Of a stretch of 64,000 nt of DNA, positions 32,701-44,697 are shown piece after piece. The notes beneath the pieces are model-generated. The model searched no databases. It saw only the letters and a list, made by a program, of their open reading frames with translations, and had not been told where the DNA came from. The stretch spans positions 124,001 to 188,000 of the forward strand of contig JAJTUP010000079.1 of NCBI GenBank assembly GCA_021399435.1, written 5' to 3'. How positions within the stretch are numbered: the first letter of the stretch is position 1; the number at the start of each line of letters is the position of its first letter. The translations under genes and the position numbers were made by a program. This DNA is from Diaporthe sp. PMI_573. Its lineage: Eukaryota; Ascomycota; Sordariomycetes; Diaporthales; Diaporthaceae.

Positions 32701-34596
32701 TTATCGCCAATGCAGAAGGGAACATCAACTTCTGCAACGACTCGTGGTGGGAGATCTCGAGGCATCCCCGGACAATCAACTCAATCAACACATGGATGGA
32801 GAGCGTCCTGCCTGTTGACAGGCCAACCATCGAGGCCGCCTGGCGGAGGTTGATCGACGAGAAGGTGTCCATTGTCCAAGAGTTCCGGTTCAAAGCACGT
32901 CGCGAGTTCAATGGCCACCCTATTGATACGTGGGCCTTGATGAGCGCATATCCCGAGAAGGACAGTGACGGGGCAGTCAAAGCCGTTTTTGGTGTTATAA
33001 CCGACATTTCACAGCAGAAATGGGCAGAGGCATTCCAAAACCAGCGCCGGGAAGAGGCAGTTGAGCTCAAGCGGCAGCAAGAAAACTTCATTGACATGAC
33101 GAGTCACGAGATGCGCAACCCACTGAGCGCCTTGTGCCAGTGCGCAGACGAAATCATCGGCAGCATCGGTGCATATCGCAAGAGCGAACCCGAGGTAGCC
33201 AAGCGCTTGAGCAAAATGCTTGAAACCTGTCTCGAAGCCGCCAATACCATATCGCTGTGCTCAAACCACCAAAAGAGAATCGTGGACGATGTCTTGACGC
33301 TGTCGAGGCTCGATTCCAGGATGGTGGAAGTAACGCCGACTGTTGTCAGTCCAGTGGAAGTCATACAAGCAAGTCTCAAGATGTTCGACGCGGAGCTGGC
33401 ATCGAGCAGCATCAAGGCCGATTTTCGCATCGATCAGTCCTACCGGGACTTGGGGATTGAGCTTGCACGACTCGACCCGGCTCGCCTACAACAGGTTATT
33501 ATCAACCTCCTCACCAATGCGATCAAGTTCATTCAAAAGCAAGAGGAACGGTCCATCGTCATCACTCTCGCGGCGTCCAAGGAGGCGTGCCAGTCCCAAA
33601 TATGTGGGATCGAATTCTTCCAGGACGACCCGGAGACCCAGCAAGACATCACGGACAAGGCCGATTGGGGCACTGGCGAGAAATTCAACCTGCACGTTTG
33701 TGTGGCGGATACTGGGCCTGGTCTGACAGACGAGGAGCGGTCGATGCTATTCCAACGATTCCGGCAGACCTCGCCTCGAACACACGTCGAGTATGGTGGA
33801 TCTGGGCTCGGTCTCTTCATCTCGCGGATGCTCACAGAGCTACAGGGCGGTCAGATTGGCGTCGTCAGCGAGAAAGGCGTCGGTAGTACCTTCGCCTTTT
33901 ACATCAAGAGCCGCAAATCTGTTGAGCCGCAGCTTCCTAGCCCCCATACAGACGGGGCTGATTTTCTCACGATACAACCAGCTATCAATCCCGGGACGAT
34001 AGATGTTCTGGTTGTCGAGGATAACCAGGTTAACCAGAAGGTGCTGGGTCGGCTGCTGAGGAACTCGGGCTTCAGGGCACACCTGGCGAATCATGGAGGC
34101 GAAGCGATTCAGAAGCTCCAGCGTTCAAGGCACTGGGATCATGAGGCAGCAATTGCCCAGGGCTTCGGGCCGTTGAGTCCCATCGAAGAACAGGAGGACA
34201 TGATCGATGTCTCCATCATACTTATGGACCTGGAGATGCCCGTAATGGACGGGACAACGTGCGCGCGTACGATTCGGGAGCTGGAGAAGCAGGGCGTACT
34301 CACGGCCCACATCCCGATCATCGCAGTCACGGCGTACGTGAGGCCTGAGCAAATTGGGGAAGCATTAGCCTCTGGGATGGTATGTACAAGCCATGTTGAA
34401 CCTTGCGGGGATATGTTTTTATGTTGCCTGAACTGACCTGCAATGCCCCTCCTTGCAGGATGATATCGTTTCGAAACCTTTCCGCGCCCGCGAACTGACA
34501 CCCAAGATCACGGAGCTTTTACTAAAGTCGCCGGCTGGACAAACGCCTTACTCGCCTTTGTCCATGGCCTCCCCTAATGCCGATCCCGGGCCTTGA
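29727..34596 (+). CDS. Hybrid histidine kinase with PAS, HisKA, HATPase and receiver domains
   Basis: Exons 29727-31589, 31818-34379 and 34459-34596 give 1520 residues. The two introns, 228 and 79 nt, are GT-AG and in frame. Order: a Ser/Pro/Ala-rich N-terminus; a PAS-like block (about 310-410); a second sensor block (about 525-680, with WAATPLGPIEGWP and MYWGPEHTALYNEAYLDL); a GAF-like stretch; a PAS at about 900-1030; then HisKA with FIDMTSHEMRNPLSAL (phospho-His about 1051). The ATPase follows, with N box INLLTNAIKF, G1 VADTGPGL and G2 GGSGLGLFIS, then a receiver. The receiver has VVEDNQVNQ, phospho-Asp about 1425 in LMDLEMPVMDG, the AVTA threonine, and the SKPF lysine encoded only by exon 3. 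No transmembrane segment is evident, so it is probably cytosolic and passes phosphate to an Ypd1-type carrier. The signal sensed is unknown. Confidence 0.93.
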
Positions 34597-35465
34597 TTCG
34601 ACACTTCTAGCGACCTCACGCGAAGCACATTCTCCTTTGACAACACGGATTCCCGTGTCGACGGGTTCAGAGCATGCCGGGGGGCGGGGGCCTGCATGTG
34701 GTCAATTACTGGTATTATTTGCACAGAAATGGATAGAGAGGGCGGGTTAACATCAGACAGGATCACGAAAAGGCGGATCCACTCAGCACATTTCGACGGA
34801 CCTCGTGTCCCGGAGTTGGGAACTACAACATCGCATGGTTACTTACATCTTGGCGTTTACCAGAGCGGAGCCGTACACTCGATTATCAAAACAGAAGAAG
34901 CGCCTGCGGAAGGGATAACAGGCCTGTGATTGAACTGGGTACGGCATTTTGTTTGGTCTCCTTACCATATCATTGACCCTGGCGTCACCTATCTAAATCT
35001 GGCAATGTGGGCATCGCGCCGTTCCAAATGGGGGGCGGCTGCGGCGGCGGATATACATGTGTTTCATCTGCCTTTGCTACGGATGCATTAGACTGGTTGG
35101 GTTTTGCTGGTATTTCCGTTTCCCTTTTTGGTCAGCATGTTTGTGGGATTTCTGTTTGTTTGTTTTTCTTCTTGTCTTTTATGGTGCCAGGGATGATGTA
35201 AATATTGATACCCAGAGACGTTTACGAAGACGACGCACACATCTATTTACACCTCTGCGTTTTGCGCAAGCGAGAAAAACTTGATAATGGGCTTGATATT
35301 GGTATAATGAAGTTTCTCTGTGGAACCGGGGATATGTTTGTGCCAATGCTGGTCGTCCGTCAGCCACCGGCTGTCCTCTGTGCTGCCTGTGTTGGCTTGT
35401 TCAATGTTTTAGAGTGCTGTGATGTTGCGTCTGGTCGGGCGTAGATTAGATTCATGATTTATTTG
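34597..35465. other. Downstream region of the histidine kinase
   Basis: This should be the 3' UTR and terminator area of the kinase. No further gene was recognised. The part after 35100 is T-rich on the plus strand. Confidence 0.5.
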
Positions 35466-36020
35466 TTAACGTGGTTTCTCCTGCTCTCTTTGAGTATTCC
35501 CGTACGTTGAAGCGGGGGGTGTCTTAACGTACATGCCCTTCCTTTCCATGTGAGCCCTGCCGCCCTCCAACCCGCCGCCCCCCCCCCAAAAAGGCTGAGC
35601 GCCAACTGCGTCTTCTCCCCCATTTAAGTACCACACTCGCGGCCCGGACCTAAATCCTGCGAGGGCCGAGACCATGGGGGCCCGAATGGGGGACCAGGCA
35701 CACCCGTCCTTCGCCCGGTGACACTCTTTGCAGAGCCAGAAACGGTGACCGGAGCTATCTTTCTCGATATCGTATCCGTGCTCCCAAACCCATCCCGTCC
35801 GCTGTCTTCTTCGTTGCTTACTGGCTAAATATCCTGGAAGGCGGTTCCAATTGATGCCTTCGTACGCCGAGTGACCAGCCGAGGAAGAAGTGTCCTCTGT
35901 CGCTTCTCTATTGTCATCGGATCGATTGAAGCCGGCCGCCGTATAGGGATCGCTGTTGGCGATAGAAGGAGGTGTTGAAATCAGCGCTGCTGAGATATCG
36001 GTACTCTTAGAATGAACCAT
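35466..36020 (-). pseudogene. hAT transposase N-terminal (BED-finger) fragment
   Basis: The 184-residue minus-strand ORF starts at the ATG at 36020. At about residues 75-105 it has TGWVWEHGYDIEKDSSGHRF followed by WLCKECHRAKD, the same pattern as the BED-type fingers at the start of the two hAT transposases in this window (WIWRFGYDIQ ... WVCRACIKQ). After the first cysteine pair the sequence is Gly/Ala-rich and unlike transposase, and it crosses an eleven-C run at about 35579. The catalytic core is missing. It could be a decayed 5' end or a small gene that captured the finger; the first is more likely. Confidence 0.55.
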
Positions 36021-36199
36021 TGTAGCGAGAGGATGGATACAATTCTGACCGGAGCGGGGCCGCGAGCGGAGGCTAATTCAGGCAATTCCACACGCGATGG
36101 GCGCGACGCGTGTTGGCCGAGAGTGGGTCAACTTGTCCCGGGTTACACGCGGTGATTGGCTAGCATATTATCTAAATGAATTCAGATATCCAAATAAAT

Positions 36200-36295
36200 C
36201 CGGCCCCTGCGATTTGATTTGATTTGAATTCGTTTTAGCTTGATTTGATTTGATTTGATTTGGATTTATTTGAATTTATTTGAACTCATTTATTT
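36200..36295. repeat. Possible hAT end and GATTT-type repeat
   Basis: The minus strand has a hAT-like start, CAGGGGCCGGATTT, ending at 36209, oriented toward the BED fragment. Beyond it on the plus strand, 36210-36295 is an array of GATTT units (GATTTGATTTGATTTG and variants, passing into ATTTATTTGAA). The array may be subterminal repeat material or the target. No matching second end was found. Confidence 0.5.
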
Positions 36296-36843
36296 GTTGA
36301 CAAGTCTGCTTGCATCTTAGGCTTGGACAAAGCCTGAGATGACCCGTGGCGTTGTGAAGACATTAAGAGGTCTGTTTCAGCGACCTCATGACCTTGTTCG
36401 GACTGGGACATCAACTTATCAACGTCTTCGACGCTAAGTAAAGTTGTATACTGATTTGCATTGCTGTAATCGTCGAGAAAGAGGGTGTAGAGCTCTCCGC
36501 CCATATCGTAGGTCGAGTCGCTGTTGCCTGACCGATCCTCCTGTAGGTTTAACAGAACTTCTGTGGCTTGGTAAATCTCGATGCTGGTTCTGTCATGAAA
36601 TCCGTTCTTGATGTCTGGTTGTAAAAGAGCAGTGTCCTCGGCAGGACGACTTGGACATTTTGGACTACTAGAACGGGGCAAGTCTCTCGCCTCTGCCTCG
36701 GAGACTGGGCTACTCCAGCTCACAAACGACGAAGCTGACCAGGACGCACCATTTCGCGTGTATTCAGTCGTGCCTTGCCCAGAAAACAGCTGGACGTGGT
36801 CTGCGTCTGGGTTATGCTTGGATGGAGCATGTTCGGCTGCCAT
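36286..36843 (-). CDS. Hypothetical protein, 185 residues
   Basis: A minus-strand ORF starts at the ATG at 36843. The product is acidic and polar, with a Ser-rich N-terminal half and a predicted helical stretch (YQATEVLLNLQED). No domain, signal peptide or membrane segment is visible. Its last codons run into the GATTT repeat, so the 3' end may not be original. It is uninterrupted, but that alone is weak support. Confidence 0.35.
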   Translation of the reverse strand: MAAEHAPSKHNPDADHVQLFSGQGTTEYTRNGASWSASSFVSWSSPVSEAEARDLPRSSSPKCPSRPAEDTALLQPDIKNGFHDRTSIEIYQATEVLLNLQEDRSGNSDSTYDMGGELYTLFLDDYSNANQYTTLLSVEDVDKLMSQSEQGHEVAETDLLMSSQRHGSSQALSKPKMQADLSTNK

Positions 36844-39419
36844 TGTGGGATGTAACTAGTCTTTATTCATATAAGAGATGCCCAACGAGAGGAATGATTG
36901 TTGACGATGTATTCAGGAGTCTTTTTTCAGCTTGGTTGATTGTTTGAAAGAAGGCAAAGAGAAGAAGCCAGGAAAATACTTTGAAGGGACAGCTGGCCGC
37001 CTTATATATCTGTGTGGAAAACCCCGGCTGGAGTTGTAGTAGGCAGGAGTGACTGTTGGATGCACTCCATGGGTGTGAAGATTGTTGTGTGGTGGCAAGG
37101 CTACAACGTAAGCATGTTAAGTATGTTAGATAGGAGCGCTCTCAAAGTCCGGAAAGAATCATTTAATACCGGTACAAGTTTGCATTTGAATGATGCAGAA
37201 GTCAACTATCACGCCTGATTTTAGATCTTTCGAGTTTACAGTGCAGCTTTATAATGCCGTTATTAGCATGGAAATGAAATAGTTACGTTATAGCCATGGA
37301 GGTCTCCCGCGAGTATTTCAAGGGCCTGCCTTGTTGAAAATATGGAAGTGGTCTGCCTCACTCATGATTGTGGTGGCCTTGTCATTGTAATACAGCCGGG
37401 GTTAAGATGACTATGGTTCCCTCTCTACATCTGGTCCAAATCAGGCTGAACTGTTTTTTTTTTTGAGGCCTCCACAAGACCAACCTTATCTCACTAATAT
37501 AAACTCAGGACACGACTAAGTGCCTTCTCATTGGTTGAATTATAGGCAGCGCACCTACCCCTTGCCTTTTCACACTGGGACACTTTGATAAAGAGCACAT
37601 GTGGTTTCGACATACTACGCTGCTAACGACAATACAGCAGGAGCAGAGCCAATGTCAGCAGTCGAGAGTGAAGATCAGTTGCCTGAGGAGGCAGAAAACG
37701 CATGTTACGGTCAGGTAAATGTCTGTAGTCACTGATCTAAGTAACCTCAGTCAACAGGCATGTGAGGTGGCTGCCCTTAACTTGTTGCTCGGCCGCGGGC
37801 GTCAGGGCATATTTGTACGCCGCATATACATCCTTGGCCGGTGCGGGAGACGGCTGCTCAGTCGCGATGTGGTAGGACACATAGGGTGTCGACCAAGTTG
37901 GGCAAGGCGTACTTAAGGGCTTATAAGGGTCATGCTTTGCTCAGTTGGGTTGGGCGATTTTTGTATGAGATTCGAGAAAAGGGCATTATGGGTCCCATTG
38001 TCCTCTTTCATCGTCTTTGTTGCATTATACAGTATTATCACAGCGAACGATAATTCGGTATATCTGGCCAAAGATATGGCGATCACAACTTGACGATGCT
38101 AAAAAAAATGGCACGGGCGACGGTTTTAATTATATCTCGTACACTTTACGAATCAATTTCAAGCATGACAGACTGATCGATTTAATTCAGATACTCCTAC
38201 ATCCCTTATTTTCCCATGCCGATGAAAAGCTCCATTTACTTCTTTGGAGGCGTGCAGCTACATTATTCTCAGCCTCTTAGACACAGGTTCCTCAACATCA
38301 CTTGCCCCTGCTACTTCGCTGAATTTACGTTTCCTACACAATCTTTGAGCCAATTTGTTAGTCTCTAAAAGCCCCTTGCAGGATATGCGCGTTTCCTCGT
38401 TTTGGGTATCAGAATTGTTCAGGGCTTGTTGTTCTTTAACATTGGTAAACGCATCGTTTTCGGCAGATTGGTTGAAGGATTTGCTGCCACGGTGCCCTCG
38501 CCGATCAGCTTTGGTGCGGATTCAAAAGGCTTATCTCCACCATTCCTTGCTGTGGTCGCGCTTGATTTTATTGATCCTGGCTTGTCCACAGCATTCTTGA
38601 TTATCTCTGCGTGATGTGAGTTTTGGTTTAAGTTCTGTGCCATCTTCGATTGACATATATAGCATGAAAAGAATTGTGAGCTTCAGATTCGGACATCCAA
38701 TGTGGAATTCCATTAACCTTTTTATATTGTAATATGGGGTCTTTCCCAGGATCTAAGAACGTCAGCTTTGCATCGTCTAGTGTGTGTTTTACTACCTTTG
38801 GGAACAAGAATTCTTAAATTAGGAAACGGAGCAGTTGCTGTAACCAACCTCGTCCCAGAATTTACGAGTTCCGATTTCGTTTCCTAAAATTAGAAAACAA
38901 TATCAAGGGATTGTGTACAGGTGTCTCTATTAAATTGTCACAATGTTGAATGGGCTTTCTTGTATGTACGTACGTGGTACCGCGTTGACGATGGTTCGGT
39001 TGGTTGTTCATTGCTTGCTTCTCTTACGTACAAAGAGGGAGCTTCTGGGCAGCTGTACGATAAGTACTCCGTACGCTGCAGCTCCAAATACTGCTTAGTC
39101 ATTCCGCCAAGCCGTGGATATCAGCGTACAGCCCATGCCAAGTGATATTCCAACACTGGCAGTCTTTGCTTTGATGACCGTTCGGCTGATCCACGACGTC
39201 GCAGGTTGAACTACCCGTGCGTGCTTCCCCTTTCGTAGCTAGCATGACTTTCCTAGTGGGCAGGTTGAGCTGCCTTCTCTCGTGCTTCCTGCGTGTAAGT
39301 GAGGCCGTGCCGTACGACGGAAGTGGCCCTGCTTTTCCAACGCTTTTCAACTCGCTTTCCTTTGCGCTTTCAAAGTTTCCACCCACGCACAACGACAATA
39401 TCAGACAAAGGAAACTACT
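36844..39419. other. AT-rich gene-poor region
   Basis: No gene was recognised in 2.6 kb. Short ORFs lack motifs; the longest is a minus-strand reading at 38643-38419 beginning MAQNLNQNSHHAE. The AT-richness between about 37400 and 38950 suggests old repeat sequence. Confidence 0.4.
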
Positions 39420-39824
39420 TCAGGTACATAAATCACCCATACGAGTGATTCCCTGAACCTCTTCTAACCTGGTAGGTGCGCACTTGGTGAGCTGCTCCAG
39501 CACAAGATCCGCCTTCTTCTTCTCGTGGAGTCTGGGGGAGTTGATCCAGTCCGCCTTCCACTTCTTTGCCGGTTTGATATCTCCCGGAAGCAGATTTCCA
39601 TAGTGGTCTTCGACTTCCAAATCCTCCGTCTTCTGGTACAGGCACCAGTCTGGCTTGGACACTTTACCATTTCCGTCTTTGAGATGGCCCTGCCCTCTAT
39701 TTTTGGCAAAATAGATCTTTCCATCATCAAATGGACCATCTGGCAGGTTTTCATGCAATAGCCTTCGCGTTCCTTCAGTGGCGAAAGCTTCCAATGATAG
39801 CTTCCCAAAAGTCGCGAAGAACAT
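39420..39824 (-). pseudogene. Unrecognised coding fragment, 134 residues
   Basis: The minus-strand reading contains well-formed protein sequence, including GHLKDGNGKVSKPDWCLYQK and GDIKPAKKWKADWINSPR. The style resembles N-terminal regions of large fungal kinase-like or dead-nuclease-like proteins that occur in expanded families, but I cannot assign it. No continuation was found on either side. It is probably a remnant of a larger gene. Confidence 0.3.
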
Positions 39825-42634
39825 ACGGCACTGTTACGGCATGACACCGGATGTCATTTTGACGGTGCTCGCCCAGCCCTGAGCGTGAAGATTCGTCGGG
39901 AAGCCTCTGTAATATAAATATAAATTTCCCCAGCAAAAGTACTTCTTATCGCCCTACTCGCCCAACTTTAATCCATTGAGGAGTACTTTGGAGTTCTAAA
40001 GAAATTCATCAAGAAGAAGTGGCACGAGAACGAAGACTTCATTGCTAGAGAGTTCAAAATGTTCTTAGAGTAGTGCGTTGACATAGTTGGCGACGATGCG
40101 AATACCATCTGACCCCCCCTACCCGAACACACTGTCAGGGTGAAGGGTCAAGTAGAGTGAATAGGTACACGCAGCGTAGGCACAGTGTAGGAGTGGTGTA
40201 GGAGCGGTATGTTAGAGGATAGAAAACTACTGATCGTTGCCTTCCTTCCTCTTTCCTTTTCATCCTTCCTTCTCCCTCCTTTTATAATTGAGGATGTCCC
40301 TCCTTCGCGGTGTGAGCGCTGCGTCCTCCCTATGCTCGCACCCCGTCCCTGGGTTCCCTCATATGTGAAGGTGGCTGGGGCGCTCCCTTCCTGTGGCATG
40401 GGACAATGAAACGTTAGTGAAAATGGCCTATTGGGTCTTCGTCGGATCTTCACCGGGCCGTAGTGCGACTCTGGAGAAGTCGGAAAACGACAAGAGACGC
40501 AGGTAGGGAAAATGTAAGCGTAGGACTGCATAGGGTACGCTTCCAAGTCGAGGGCGGAGCGCACGTGAGGCGCCACGGGCTCTCCCACTCACAAGGCCTG
40601 TAGAATACAGAGACTTGTTCTCTAGAGATTAGTTACGACATAGTAGTAACACGTTCTGTATTCGCTACGCTTCTCGTTCCCTTACAGAAAAGGTCGACTT
40701 TATCCACAAATATCCTTGGGAATTATTGTAGCTCCAGAGATACTGTCACTTGAATACTACCCTCTTTTTTGCGCGTTCTGATTCACATAACTCCCTAGCG
40801 GGGCTCCCCACGAGTGGCTCATGCTCAGAATGGCCCTTTCGACTCCTAGAAGGCAGCCACCGAACAAACACCTACAGGATCGCCCCGATAGCCTCAAAGA
40901 GCAGCCCGTGCCCAGAAAAAGTCCTCGAAGCGCAGCGAACGCTAGGAGTTGCATCGACTACACAGAGAGGCCCACGAATCTTCGTACTGCATCCTGAACC
41001 CTCGAGCTTTCCGCAGCAGAACTCGATAGGCGTGCCCGACCCGACGCAAGTAACCGTGTAGGATAGCAGCACCTAGCGAGCATATTCGAAAGCGACACGA
41101 AGCAGCACCAAAGGATACCAAGTTTGAGAGCCTCAAAGAACTGAACAGTGACTACAGCCCAATAGCACAGTACGGCCGCGCGAAGTTGACCAGCATCCTC
41201 TACGCCAAAAATCTCTCTCGCCATCTCACATCCCAATATCCGAACGTTCTCGCCAACGCCACGCATCCAAATTGAGGAAGCCTGCCAGAAGACACTTTTG
41301 CTTTAGAAGTTTAATAGGTAGAAGTGGCTAGAAAGGGTTTCTTACCAGGTATCGTGGCCGGCACTAGAGCTTCTCGCGAATGCTAGACAGCATGCTTTAA
41401 AGATGCTTTAAGAAAAAGCCCCACGAGGCTACTATATGGATTTAAGCTACAACTGCCCTATCTATACTTATTACGGCTTAATTTGTGCTAATTGAATGGC
41501 CGATAAAGAGGAAGCAGACCTTTCTCTTGAGAAGGCAGATGTTTACAAAGTTTACTGGCTTGACTGTGATCTCTTACTTGAAAACCCGCTTCTTACGGTC
41601 TTCTCGCCAAAGAAGGTCACGGCGACTAAGGGGAGACCTTGTGAGATAGCCATATTTGTAGCTAACGAGAAAGGCGTCTTTTAGAGCAGTAGCAGCTGTG
41701 GGAAGGCCGTGATGGGCAAGAGGATGATGTTAATGACGACCAGTCTAGGCAGTAAGGCTGGCGATAAAACAAGGGCGACGATAGCTTTAATTTAGTGTAT
41801 TAACTCGGCCTTTGAGCATAATGACTCAATCCTTTAGTCCCTGGATGAAGAGGACAGCTGTAGCGGCGGTGGCCAGCGAGAAGCCGTCCGGCGAGACTAG
41901 CAACTAGTGGCCGGGCTTACGAGGCAAAGCAACCGCCAGCCTTAGAAGCGAAGAGCCAAAGGCATGGCATTGCCGGCGGCTATACCCTTAAGTTTAAGGC
42001 CAACGGCTAAAAAGCAGCGGACGGGGGCATAGAGGACTGTCAACCGGCTGCTATGTGTAGACCTCACGGCTGGCGACGTCGATAGCGACGGCGGCGAGGG
42101 CACCGGCGGCGGCGAGGGCGCCAAGGAAACGCAGGACGAGATCGTTGCCGTGATGCCCGGCTTTATTGACTTACTATTTGACTAGATAGGTTATGTAGGC
42201 GACGATGTGGGCAATGTGGGCAACGTGGGTAATGTTTGGGTCTAATAGCGCTTAATTTGCTTAATTTGGGCAACGTTTGGCAATACTTGGGTCTAATAGC
42301 GCTTATTTGGTGCCCTTGAGTGTGTGGGAATAGTGGCATGTAGCGGCATGTTTGTCGGTGTAATTACGTTAACTATTTGTATGGCGAACCCATAGTGTTT
42401 TTAAATTTAGGTACAGGGGGCGGCATGATTAGTCAGAAAAAGGTGCGCGGCATCCGATTTTGGGTGCGCGAATATCCGGATTCTTTAGGATAGTGCTATG
42501 GGCTTCTTCACTGAGTGGGGAAAGACTGAGTAGGCAAAGACTGAGATGGCCTCAGCCATAGGCCCGTAGCGGCGAGCAATGTTGAAGAAGACGAGGAATG
42601 AATGGGTATGATGATTGTTGCCGAGTAAATACTA
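39825..42634. other. Gene-poor region with degenerate repeat-like sequence
   Basis: No gene was recognised. Around 40133-40690 a block begins TGTCAGGG and ends near CCCTTACA, reminiscent of a solo LTR, but the flanks do not form a target duplication. From 41400 to 42480 the sequence is a mosaic of open fragments and stops, ending in a repeat-rich part (see 42236-42305). It may be an old transposon of unknown type. Confidence 0.4.
42236..42305. repeat. Short direct repeats, 19 bp
   Basis: TTGGGTCTAATAGCGCTTA occurs exactly at 42236-42254 and 42287-42305, 51 bp apart. Just upstream is a GTGGGCAAYGTGGGYAA run at about 42208-42234. Such clustered repeats fit a transposon subterminal region. Confidence 0.85.
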
Positions 42635-43087
42635 TCACATGAAACAAAGGAAATTATATCTATGGTGACTGTATCCATCCGTGTCCCTGCTACTCCTCGC
42701 AAATGCAAACTTAAGTTCAATCGCCGAACTGGGCGCCTCTCCTCCTCCGACTCTAGGCCTGGTTCGAGACCTACGTGCAAGGAAAATTGCCCCCACAGCG
42801 CATACCACAGCTAGGCCTTTATTTACATTCCTAGTGTCTAGGCTCGAAATGTCCAAAAATGATGACTTCTCTCGCCGGGGCGGAGGCTCTTGTTTGGGCG
42901 GATGTGCCAGCTCATAGCGTCTGCGCTCCTCCCTTCTATAGTACTCGTCGTCGTCGTTATAACCTCGCGGTTCGTCGCGCCGAGAGCGATACTGCTTGTC
43001 ACCCCCGCGTGGGGTGGCAGAGCGGCTCAAATGATACTCGTTTTCATAGTAAACCCGAGTTGTCGCAGGCTCGTCGCGATAGGCCAT
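42635..43087 (-). CDS. Small Arg/Glu/Tyr-rich protein with a hydrophobic segment
   Basis: A minus-strand ORF of 150 residues starts at the ATG at 43087. The first 75 residues are highly charged (MAYRDEPATTRVYYENEYH; DDDEYYRREERRRYELAH). They are followed by a conserved-looking stretch SSFLDISSLDTRNVNKG and a hydrophobic segment GLAVVCAVGAIFLA near residues 88-101, then a basic tail. This layout resembles small uncharacterised ascomycete proteins with one short membrane segment. No function can be assigned. The last 30 residues look random, so a small intron near the end is possible. Confidence 0.5.
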   Translation of the reverse strand: MAYRDEPATTRVYYENEYHLSRSATPRGGDKQYRSRRDEPRGYNDDDEYYRREERRRYELAHPPKQEPPPRREKSSFLDISSLDTRNVNKGLAVVCAVGAIFLARRSRTRPRVGGGEAPSSAIELKFAFARSSRDTDGYSHHRYNFLCFM

Positions 43088-44039
43088 TTATCGTTCTTGG
43101 TGATTGTTCCGATGGCAAGGTAGATTTTGGATGGTCTGGCCGACGGAGGGCCACTCGGGTGCGAGGGTGCGCGGGAAGTGTCCGTCCGTGAGGAGACTGG
43201 CGAACCACTTGTGTGTAGGTTGCCAATGTTGCAGGTATGGAATCGGCGGGTGGTGGATGGTCAGGTAAAGAGATAGCGGATTCTTGTTGACAGAAGACTT
43301 GTTGGATTCTCGACAGATCCTACCTGGGAGAGATCCTAACTGGGAGAGACGGGTAAGATGGGCCCTTTTTGACTTGCACGCCAGCAGAGCCTCATCATGG
43401 TCTGGCAAGGTGGCAGTGCCTATGGGGAGGCTTCTTCAAGGCGCATCTGCACTCCAACGCTGATAAGCTGAGTAAGTTGAGGGATAAGAAGAGGAAGCTT
43501 GACGACCAGGATGAAGAGGGATAAACGTGGCAACTATATCCAAGCGCCCAATAGAGTGTCGCTAAAACAGTTGATAAAGAAACATGCTACAAAAGAAAGA
43601 AATAAGATAATAAGGAAGGGCTGTTTGCAAATATGCTATCAAAGCTCTCCAGAGTCACAGCTTCAAAGTTATGAACTAACATACATGGGCATACAGGGTC
43701 CCAGTGGCGGGTGACAAATACTAGCCCTGGACATGGGTAGCATAAATATGTACCCCTCCACCCCTAGTTCTCAAAATACAATCCATCCCTCCTTTTATTC
43801 CTTAATACCGGCCTAGCTCACTGGCACGATCCCATTATTAACGAGCACTGTTCTTTTGCAAATCTTTTCTTTTCTAAACCTTTTCGAACAAATCCCTGTG
43901 CTGTTACCGCCGCATATCGTGCAAACTTCATTGTCTAAGGTTAGAATTCAATCACATCCTTCCCAGAAATCCAGCAGGTAACGTCTTTTAAACTGTAAGA
44001 AGACTACTAGCTAAATATACCACTCCCACCAGCACCGAT
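43088..44039. other. Intergenic region
   Basis: No gene was recognised. A plus-strand reading at 43499-43714 (KRDKRGNYIQAPNRVSLKQL) is basic and short, without a domain. The region should contain the promoters of the divergent small genes on each side. Confidence 0.4.
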
Positions 44040-44261
44040 ATGTCCCACCAACAATCTTCATCCGGTTCCAGAACCTCGAGGCCCTCGCCGCCGGGCGGTT
44101 CCCAGATCAACTGGAACGAGGTCCTCCGCTACTCCTCCCCCATCGGTGTGGTCAAGTCGGACATCGTCTACGGGGTTTACAACACTTCTTCCTCGCAGGG
44201 CGGCCAGGGCTCCTCTTCCTCCCCGCCCTCGCACGGCCCCGGTTCTAACAGGCCGCGATAA
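44040..44261 (+). CDS. Hypothetical Ser/Gly/Pro-rich small protein, 73 residues
   Basis: The ATG at 44040 follows a leader with CA-rich sequence and opens a short frame. It encodes Ser/Pro/Gly-rich flanks around INWNEVLRYSSPIGVVKSD. Local codon use is strongly G/C-ending (TCC, CCG, GGC, AAC), unlike the AT-rich surroundings, which favours real coding. No known domain is visible. Confidence 0.4.
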   Translation: MSHQQSSSGSRTSRPSPPGGSQINWNEVLRYSSPIGVVKSDIVYGVYNTSSSQGGQGSSSSPPSHGPGSNRPR

Positions 44262-44697
44262 GACAGAGATGGTGGATGGATTCGTGGATTGTGTACTTCA
44301 TAAATGCGGCAGAATAAAAAGGCGTATTACCTAAGAGTGCTGGCGAGCACAGTATTTAGAGCCGGCAGAAACCCCTCGAAGGCCTGACAAGTGTGGCGGG
44401 GATTATCGGCCTAAGGTGGCAAAAAAGTCCCAGAATTTTCTCATGCGGGAATTGCCGAATCGGGTAGTTTACGAATTCTAGACATATTTTACATAGGAAT
44501 GTTTCACATTTAGAGAGACTTCGGTCACATACTGCGGGAGGCTACGGGCTACAATTGGGTCTACGAATTATACTACTACGCTATTTACACTACAAAATCA
44601 CGTTTTCCTAGTGGATTTGAAGGCTTAATTCATCTACGAATTAGAAGGCTATCTGCTCAAAGATTGGCAACCACGTCCTGTCCACATCTTAGCTGGA
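44262..44697. other. Intergenic region
   Basis: AT-rich sequence without ORFs of note; nothing recognised. Confidence 0.5.

Noticed and set aside
40133..40690. Solo LTR beginning TGTCAGGG
   Set aside because: TG...CA ends can be proposed, but the 5-bp flanks differ and there is no primer-binding site or internal domain.
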